A stretch of DNA of 34,348 nt, from positions 1 to 34,348 of IMG/VR virus record IMGVR_UViG_3300025674_000176; one strand, given 5' to 3'. Both the position numbers and the translations under genes were made by a program. This stretch comes from a virus. Under the pieces are notes generated by a model. The model was not told the origin of the DNA. It worked only from the letters and a program-made list of their open reading frames with translations, and ran no database searches. Of this stretch, positions 29,222 to 34,348 are shown piece by piece; within the stretch, counting starts at the first letter, position 1, and each line of letters starts with the position of its first letter.

Positions 29222-30310
29222 TCAGGGTTTGAACACGCCGACAGCGGCGGGAGGTCCGGCAGTGGTCTCGGCCTGCATGAAGAAGCCGAGGTCGGCGGCA
29301 GGACCAGCCGCAGCGCCACGAGGGCTGTAGATCGTGTACCCACAGCGACCCCAGAACTCCTGCACTTGCTTGCGCTCGTCGAGGAACTGGTCAACGCGGG
29401 GGTCCTGCGAGGATGCCCACACGAGGCAGCCGTCAGGAGCGTCGTTGGTCATCTCGCTCGTCAGGTCGAAGGAAGCGCCACGAGTGTCAAACAGACCGAA
29501 GAACAGCACCGCGCTGGCGTTGGTCTGGTTGAAGGTCTCAACGATGGAAGCCGTAGCACCCAGCCCGTTGCTGTTGATGAGGTTGTCAAAGACGTAGGTC
29601 TTGCAACCGTGGAGGCTGCTGAATCGGCTGATGAAATCAGCGCGGGGCAGACCCGACGCAACAGCAGAGCCGCTGCCACCACCCGTGTAGGAGGGGTGTG
29701 ACGCGAGGACACTGGCGACCTTGCCTGACATGTAGCAGCGCAACTCCATACCAGCAAAGTTGCTGTATGGACGCAGGAGGACCAACTGGTTCTCGATGTC
29801 ACGGACTGGGTTCTGGTTCGCGTAGTCGCTGGGCTGGTCAAGACCCTCACCAGCCGTCCCTGAGAAGCCGAAGGACTGGAACAGGGATGCGTTGGTCATC
29901 GCAGCAGCGATGTCGGCGTCCATGCTCTGGTAGGTCTTGGACAGCTGAATCGGGACGATGTTGTTCTCCAAGTCAGCGAAGCGGTGTTCCATCGTCTGAC
30001 CACGACGCATCGGGCGAATGATGCTCTGGGTCGAACGGATGCGAACGCTGAAGCTCACAGCCGTCTCAGCCAGCGTGTTAGGCGCAGGCGGATCAATGCC
30101 GGGGCTCCAGTCGCGCAGATTGGTCCCCTCAAGCAGCGCGTTGCTCAAGCTGGCCAAGTCGTAGTCGGTCTTGTTGGAACGACCAGTGAAGCGGTCCAAG
30201 CACAGCGCCTTCGGCATCGTGGAGATGGCGAAAGAGCCCAGGTTGGACTGGACGAAAGATTTGCTGACGCGATTGATGTCAACGTCAGTCACGGCGTATG
30301 GGATTGTCAT
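29222..30310 (-). CDS. Major capsid protein
   Basis: 362 residues, following a DUF2190-like protein and a protease/scaffold as the main capsid gene does in many siphoviruses. The sequence shows the expected mixture of an extended N-terminal part, a spine helix (QSMDADIAAAMTNASLFQSF) and a beta-rich A-domain (GAVLFFG-like strands; DAPDGCLVWASSQDPRVDQFLDERKQVQEFWGRCGYTIY). AAGGAGAG precedes the ATG. Two strong hairpins follow the gene, as is common after capsid genes. No specific capsid subfamily is recognised with certainty. Confidence 0.8.
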   Translation of the reverse strand: MTIPYAVTDVDINRVSKSFVQSNLGSFAISTMPKALCLDRFTGRSNKTDYDLASLSNALLEGTNLRDWSPGIDPPAPNTLAETAVSFSVRIRSTQSIIRPMRRGQTMEHRFADLENNIVPIQLSKTYQSMDADIAAAMTNASLFQSFGFSGTAGEGLDQPSDYANQNPVRDIENQLVLLRPYSNFAGMELRCYMSGKVASVLASHPSYTGGGSGSAVASGLPRADFISRFSSLHGCKTYVFDNLINSNGLGATASIVETFNQTNASAVLFFGLFDTRGASFDLTSEMTNDAPDGCLVWASSQDPRVDQFLDERKQVQEFWGRCGYTIYSPRGAAAGPAADLGFFMQAETTAGPPAAVGVFKP

Positions 30311-30346
30311 GGTGTCACTCTCCTTTTTGTCGTGTGACGTTAATCA

Positions 30347-30742
30347 TCAGACCGTGCGGCCTTTGTAGTTGTAGAGCACGATGCGACCACGCTCGCCGCT
30401 GCTAATCGCAGACACAGCGCCATCGACAGGCTCAGGGCAGTAGTAGCCGATGGTGGCGTGACCAGAGAGCGCGACGGCTTCGATAGCCGCGCCACTCGCA
30501 TCGGTAGTGACCTCGGTGTAGGGGTTGACGGTCCCGCCAAAATCGACGAGGGCGTAGCCGTCGATGGCGACCAGCAACTCGTCACCAGCGGCAGACGCAG
30601 CAGCAAGGGAAACGCCCAAGCCCACGTCGCCAAGGCCAGCGGTCGTGGCCCTAGTGGGGTCAACCGCGTCGAGCTTGATGATGCGGTAGGCAGAGATAGC
30701 GCCAGCAGCGGTGGCCAGCACGGAGTTGGTTTTGTCACTCAT
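30347..30742 (-). CDS. DUF2190-like capsid cement/decoration protein
   Basis: 131 residues. Begins MSDKTNSVLATAAGAISAYRIIKLDAVDPTRATTAG, then GVSLAAASAAGDELLVAIDGYALVDFGGTV. This is the pattern of DUF2190 capsid cement proteins (compact beta fold, GD-x-V, G-A-x-V). It lies between protease/scaffold and major capsid genes. It is expected to stabilise the expanded capsid. Confidence 0.75.
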   Translation of the reverse strand: MSDKTNSVLATAAGAISAYRIIKLDAVDPTRATTAGLGDVGLGVSLAAASAAGDELLVAIDGYALVDFGGTVNPYTEVTTDASGAAIEAVALSGHATIGYYCPEPVDGAVSAISSGERGRIVLYNYKGRTV

Positions 30743-30756
30743 GGTGTGTGTCCTCC

Positions 30757-31887
30757 TCAGACGTTGCGAGCCTGAGCGGCGCGCTTGAGTTGCTTGTAGA
30801 TCTCGTAGGCTTTGATTTGATCGCCCTCAGCCATCTGGATAGCTTTGGCCTCAATCTCGTCGTCGGTCAGGGCAGTGGCCTCAGCCTCAACAGGGGCAGC
30901 GGCCTCACCCAGACGCACAGCCCAGGGGTTAGAGGGTGCAGGCTCAGACGCCTTGACCACAGGCGCGACCTCAGCGGGGGTCGCCTCAGACAGGATCGCA
31001 CCAACGCGGTCTTTGTCTTTGCGCCAGACATCGAAGATGAGCGAGGCGAGACCGGGCGTCCACGTCAGGGACGAGGGCTGAACCTGCTCAAAGATCGCCT
31101 GATCACGCTGTGATCGCAGCGTCTCCAGTTCTTCGCGCATGGCGACGACGGCAGGGTCCTCGGCCATCTCAGGAGCTTCAGGAGCTTCAGGAGCTTCAGG
31201 CTCATCAGCCTTCTCTTCAGGCATCTCAGCCAAAGCCTTCTCCATCAGTTCCTTCAGTTCGGCCAACTCGGTCAGAGCGGCGGCCATCTTCTCAACCTTG
31301 GCCTCAAGGACATCCAAGCGGTCCTTGGGCTTGTCCTCGCCGTCCATCATTTCAGGCGACTTCTCGTCGTAATGATCGGGCATGTCGCCCTCCTTGTGCT
31401 CGGCACCCAGGACGTGGGAGTCGCCGGGTGACAGGTTTTTCTGATGAGGTGCCGCAACCAACGACGCCTCTCTCAAGGCAAAACTAAACTTGCGCCCTCG
31501 GTCATCTTCGATAGGACCAAAGGCTGGGGACAGATACTTGATTCGACCCTGCTTGATTTTGCCCTCAGCATCTGGGTCTGCAAAGGCCACAGCGGCGATG
31601 AGCGAGTCTTTGCCATCAAGGCTGTGACGCTGGAGCTTCAGGATGTCGCCGTGCCGCTCGCCGTCTCGGTCGTGCTCGCGCAACAAGGGCGCAGTGTAGT
31701 CACCCTTCAATAGTACTCGGTACTCAGCGACCCGATCATCAAGCCAGTCGCCGTCAACCTTGTACTCTTTGCCTTGATAGACAAAGCCAGGAGCTTGTGC
31801 GAGTAGGACCCACCGCACCAGACGACCCCCTGGGTCCTTGGGCTTGGGCGGTAGGCCGGGTATCGTTAGGACCAATCCCTGTCTCAT
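30757..31887 (-). CDS. Mu I-like prohead protease with scaffold domain
   Basis: 376 residues from the ATG at 31887. GGAGG seven bases upstream supports this start, which overlaps the stop of the upstream gene (ATGA); an earlier in-frame start at 31926 would overlap more. The N-terminal ~155 residues match the phage Mu I-protein protease: LREHDRDGERHGD, AFADPDAEG, and the signature IKYLSPAFG with its likely catalytic Ser. The rest is an acidic, helical scaffold with an EAP repeat and a coiled coil (DRLDVLEAKVEKMAAALTELAELKELM). Such proteins template capsid assembly and then cut themselves and the capsid. Motif A and B sites are inside. Confidence 0.85.
   Translation of the reverse strand: MRQGLVLTIPGLPPKPKDPGGRLVRWVLLAQAPGFVYQGKEYKVDGDWLDDRVAEYRVLLKGDYTAPLLREHDRDGERHGDILKLQRHSLDGKDSLIAAVAFADPDAEGKIKQGRIKYLSPAFGPIEDDRGRKFSFALREASLVAAPHQKNLSPGDSHVLGAEHKEGDMPDHYDEKSPEMMDGEDKPKDRLDVLEAKVEKMAAALTELAELKELMEKALAEMPEEKADEPEAPEAPEAPEMAEDPAVVAMREELETLRSQRDQAIFEQVQPSSLTWTPGLASLIFDVWRKDKDRVGAILSEATPAEVAPVVKASEPAPSNPWAVRLGEAAAPVEAEATALTDDEIEAKAIQMAEGDQIKAYEIYKQLKRAAQARNV
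31101..31115. repeat. Motif B site GATCACGCTGTGATC
   Basis: Inside the scaffold part of the protease gene; reverse complement identical to 7669-7683 and 21201-21215. Confidence 0.85.
31171..31197 (-). repeat. Three 9-bp tandem repeats (AGGAGCTTC)
   Basis: AGGAGCTTC three times in a row, coding for the PEAPEAPEAPE stretch of the scaffold domain. Copy number could vary between strains. Confidence 0.9.
31711..31725. repeat. Motif A site TAGTACTCGGTACTC
   Basis: Inside the protease domain of the prohead protease gene, encoding EYRVLL. Confidence 0.7.
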
Positions 31888-32681
31888 TTGTCCCCCTCCA
31901 GCCGCTTGATTTGGCGTGCAGCCCACTCAGCCACGTCGGTCCCTCGTCGAGCGCCCCACAACCCTAATGCCTGTTTGGCCTTGGGCACATGCCCCTGCTC
32001 ATCTCTAGCAGGCTGAGCATCAGCAGTCGAGGCTGACCTATTGATAAAGTCTCTAATCCTCTTGAGGGTGTCCACACTCAAAGGTCGGTTGGCTGCCAGA
32101 TCGCGTGCTCTAGCCAGACCAACAGGTGTGCCTGCGCGCTTGCTGGGTGGCGCTTCAGCCCTTGCCTCAAGCGCCCACTTGGCAGCGCGACGCATTGAGG
32201 GTGTGGGGCGAACCGTCTCAGCAGCCTTTGTTGATTGAGGGTGGTCGCTAGGCAACAGGTCTAGGTCAGTGTTGTACGCCTTCTTGCGCTGACCTGTTTT
32301 CAGCAATTTCAAGAAAGCATTAACGCGACCCATCGACCATTGGTTGCGGGTCATGCCAGGGCGGTGTGAGACACTGAAGGCACCAGCCCCCCTTCTATAG
32401 ACAGCCTTGAGCGTCCCAATATCCACTCGCCGCTTACCTTTTAGACTGTCAACCTTTGCCCTCAAAGCCTTCTCAGTCGCCTTGTCAATCTTGATGCCGC
32501 CCCTTGTACCAGCCGCAGATCCGGCAGGATTCTTCTTAGACCCTTTGATGCGGTCCTTCTTTGGGGCAGGTGTCTGAGCCTTGGTTCTATTACTGAGTAA
32601 TACTCGGCAGACCTCGCCCACAAAAGTGATCGTATCCTGATCACTCTGATTTAAATCTTGGGCTGGAGAGGTCTTGACCAT
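31884..32681 (-). CDS. DUF5824-like protein, full copy
   Basis: 265 residues from the ATG at 32681 (GGAG six bases upstream; the GTG at 32693 is disfavoured). A central block, ALRAKVDSLKGKRRVDIGTLKAVYRRGAGAFSVSHRPGMTRNQWSMGRVNAFLKLLKTGQRKKAYNTDLDLLP, matches a domain seen in many phage proteins near the portal (DUF5824 or related), of unknown function. The flanks are basic and Ala/Pro-rich, and the C terminus has a second block with LGLWGARRGTDVAEWAARQIKRLEG. Lying between portal and protease, it may be a minor head protein acting in assembly or injection. A partial second allele is at 1-218. Confidence 0.7.
   Translation of the reverse strand: MVKTSPAQDLNQSDQDTITFVGEVCRVLLSNRTKAQTPAPKKDRIKGSKKNPAGSAAGTRGGIKIDKATEKALRAKVDSLKGKRRVDIGTLKAVYRRGAGAFSVSHRPGMTRNQWSMGRVNAFLKLLKTGQRKKAYNTDLDLLPSDHPQSTKAAETVRPTPSMRRAAKWALEARAEAPPSKRAGTPVGLARARDLAANRPLSVDTLKRIRDFINRSASTADAQPARDEQGHVPKAKQALGLWGARRGTDVAEWAARQIKRLEGDK
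32588..32602. repeat. Motif A palindrome TATTACTGAGTAATA
   Basis: Same genome position as 125-139, in the other allele. Confidence 0.9.
32628..32642. repeat. Motif B site GATCGTATCCTGATC
   Basis: Same genome position as 165-179, in the other allele. Confidence 0.75.
32648..32657. repeat. Motif C GATTTAAATC
   Basis: Same genome position as 185-194, in the other allele. Confidence 0.8.
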
Positions 32682-32720
32682 AATACACTCCACGTCGGTT
32701 AATAAATAAAGCTGCGCGTC

Positions 32721-34292
32721 CTACTCGTCAAGTGTGGGCTTGGCGTTCGGCGCAGGACCTGTCAAGGCCGGCAGCCCAAACTGCTCAAGCACCTTTGGCC
32801 CAAGCTCAGGATCGTGCAACATCCCAGCCTGATAGGCGAGACGCAGCGCCACCAGATCTTCAGGGGCGATGCGGGGTGTCTCTTCAGTCTCGGTCGTGCT
32901 CTCAAGGGGCGGCAGATCAAGCTGTTGTCTCAGCATGTTCTCAGTCGAGGTATTGGCCGACAACAGCCCAGCGCTGGTCAGGGTTGAGATGGTCGATGCG
33001 TACTTGGCGTTATCCTTCTCTTCAACCACAGCATGGGCAATATTGGGGCAGAACAGCATCCCCATTTTTGCGTCCATCGGGAAGTTGAGGATGAGGAAGC
33101 GGCGCATCAACCGCTCAGCGGCGCGTGCTGGCATGTCAGCCAGATAGTCATAAGCGTCCCTCGACTCACCAGAAGCGTCAGACCGTGCGGCGTATGACCC
33201 CGTGCCCTGCAAGCTCATCAGTTGATGGACGTTGCCGAGAGCATGACCGATCTGGCGGTCCAGATGGTCGATCTGTGGGCCAAGGTCTGGGACGGCATCA
33301 GACGGCTTGATGATTTCCAGCTTGTGCGCCCCTGGGGGGAACACGATGTGCGCGACGTGCTCAGCAGTCCTCTCATTCAACTGTGACTCGATGCGGTCTA
33401 TGGCGTCCTCAGTGAGGGGTCTTTGAGCGTCTTGAGTGACGACGGCGACACCCAAGGCATTGACCTCGGTTGCAAGCGATTGCAACTGTAACACCTTCTG
33501 CTTCATTCGGATCAACTGGGCACAGGCTCGCAAGATTGAGCGCCCCTCAAGGTCGCCTTTTGAGGCAGGCAGGTGCGCGACGTGGATCAGCTTTTCCCAA
33601 GGAATGACCTTGTAACCGACCCCAGCATCACCATAGCCGTCAATCTGGTCATAGGTCTCTTGGACGATGGCGATCATGCCGCTATCAGGATTGCCCTTGA
33701 AGACCCACTCATCGACCGTCCAAGGCATGATGGCAAAGGGCAGGTCTGGCACGAGGTAATCACGCACGACACCATTTGTCTTGATGCTCTCAACTGTGGC
33801 GGTCAACTCGCCCAGATAGAAGCCGCTGATCAGACTGAACTGCAACACGTCAGCAATAAAGTCAGACCAGACACGATCTGCACCACACGCGGTCCACTTC
33901 GACCAGACGCGAGACGCATAGTCGAACTGGCGGTCGAGGGCAGCCTGTGCGGCTGCGTTACCCTCAAGGTGGGGCGGCAGTGTGGGCTTCTCCATGCGCC
34001 AAGGCGCTGCGCCGATGGCAGACACAGCTTGCTGGACAGCAGCCCTGACAAGAGGCTCAGTCGTGGACAGTCGCCAAAACTCACCGACGTTACCTGACCT
34101 GCCGCGAGCCCTGAGAGGCTTGAAGGTCTGGGTGGACTCAAGCTCTTGGCGACCCTGCATGAAGGGGATGCCCGTCCTTGTGGCACGATGCAGCCAGTCA
34201 GACGGCTCAACGACGAGGGAAGTGCCACGATAAGTGGCCACCTGCGACCCGTCCTCAGACAACATCACAGGGATTGTCTTTGTTGTCACCAC
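32721..34292 (-). CDS. Portal protein, DUF935-like (allele 2)
   Basis: 523 residues, the same length and frame as 258-1829 and co-linear with it. Start GTG at 34292 with the same AGGAGG eight bases upstream. The two differ at about 18 residues (for example RIERPK versus RMEKPT near residue 100, and GPRVLEQFGLPPL versus GPKVLEQFGLPAL near the end), many of them conservative, against about 90 base changes. So most changes are silent and both alleles are under purifying selection. It is intact. It most likely represents the same gene reached a second time round the circle. Confidence 0.85.
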   Translation of the reverse strand: MVTTKTIPVMLSEDGSQVATYRGTSLVVEPSDWLHRATRTGIPFMQGRQELESTQTFKPLRARGRSGNVGEFWRLSTTEPLVRAAVQQAVSAIGAAPWRMEKPTLPPHLEGNAAAQAALDRQFDYASRVWSKWTACGADRVWSDFIADVLQFSLISGFYLGELTATVESIKTNGVVRDYLVPDLPFAIMPWTVDEWVFKGNPDSGMIAIVQETYDQIDGYGDAGVGYKVIPWEKLIHVAHLPASKGDLEGRSILRACAQLIRMKQKVLQLQSLATEVNALGVAVVTQDAQRPLTEDAIDRIESQLNERTAEHVAHIVFPPGAHKLEIIKPSDAVPDLGPQIDHLDRQIGHALGNVHQLMSLQGTGSYAARSDASGESRDAYDYLADMPARAAERLMRRFLILNFPMDAKMGMLFCPNIAHAVVEEKDNAKYASTISTLTSAGLLSANTSTENMLRQQLDLPPLESTTETEETPRIAPEDLVALRLAYQAGMLHDPELGPKVLEQFGLPALTGPAPNAKPTLDE

Positions 34293-34348
34293 TCTACCGT
34301 CCTCCTATTGCGCGCACGGTCCTTGGCCGTCTGTACTCGCACTCTTTG
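34286..34348 (-). CDS. terL: Partial terminase large subunit, C-terminal end
   Basis: The last 20 codons and stop of the terminase gene, cut by the window edge and identical to 1823-1885. It overlaps the portal start in the same way as at the left end, so the redundant region extends past the window. Confidence 0.85.
   Translation of the reverse strand, partial: QRVRVQTAKDRARNRRTVEW

Larger units (their letters stand above)
32464..34348. repeat. Right copy of near-identical terminal redundancy
   Basis: Aligns to 1-1885 at about 94% identity; see that entry. The differences cluster (for example 33725-33775 and 33980-34022) whereas the last ~260 bases are almost identical. Confidence 0.9.

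Overview
The window is a tailed double-stranded DNA phage genome (Caudoviricetes, siphovirus-type gene set) of unknown host. A Gram-negative host is suggested by a lysis cluster with a lipoprotein and a membrane-anchored coiled-coil protein that resemble a two-part spanin. Promoters match the sigma70 consensus and many genes carry AGGAGG-type ribosome binding sites. Positions 1-1885 and 32464-34348 are the same region (offset 32463) at roughly 94% identity by hand count. The contig therefore appears to run once around a circular or permuted genome of about 32.46 kb and end in a slightly different allele. The portal gene appears twice for this reason.

Layout: two transcription units diverge from the only long non-coding region (6446-7065), which holds divergent promoters and an array of GTGGAGAAGTGG-type repeats. 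The rightward unit (7066-14177) is for DNA metabolism: a Cas4/RecB-like Fe-S nuclease, a possible DUF932-like protein, an SNF2-type helicase, a DUF669-like probable ssDNA-binding protein behind a consensus promoter and palindromic operator, and a family A DNA polymerase. The leftward unit runs from 6445 through the contig start and round the circle to 14158. Its order is small HTH protein, primase-helicase, VRR-NUC nuclease, small and large terminase, portal, DUF5824-like protein, Mu I-like protease/scaffold, DUF2190-like cement protein, major capsid protein, connector and neck proteins, tail tube, two tail chaperones, tape measure, tail tip proteins, a duplicated two-gene fibre cassette, and lysis genes. 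The two units meet tail to tail at 14158-14177. I see no integrase, CI-type repressor, tRNA or CRISPR array.

The most unusual feature is at DNA level. Three families of palindromes are scattered around the whole genome, in genes and between them. Motif A is a 15-mer (YAKTACT-S-AGTAMTR, for example TATTACTGAGTAATA) at 15 places per genome. Motif B is GATC-N7-GATC (best form GATCACAGCGTGATC) at 11 places. Motif C is GATTTAAATC at 6 places, three of which supply the TGA stop codon of a gene. A and B occur far above simple chance expectation and are spread fairly evenly. Inside unrelated proteins they force recurring short peptides (LSN, VLST, DHAVI), which indicates selection on the DNA. A and B lie together at several gene boundaries, and B sits just downstream of the best promoter. 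They may be dispersed operators resembling the stoperators of mycobacteriophage L5, module-boundary recombination sites, or sites for a DNA-organising protein. No such system is named here with confidence.
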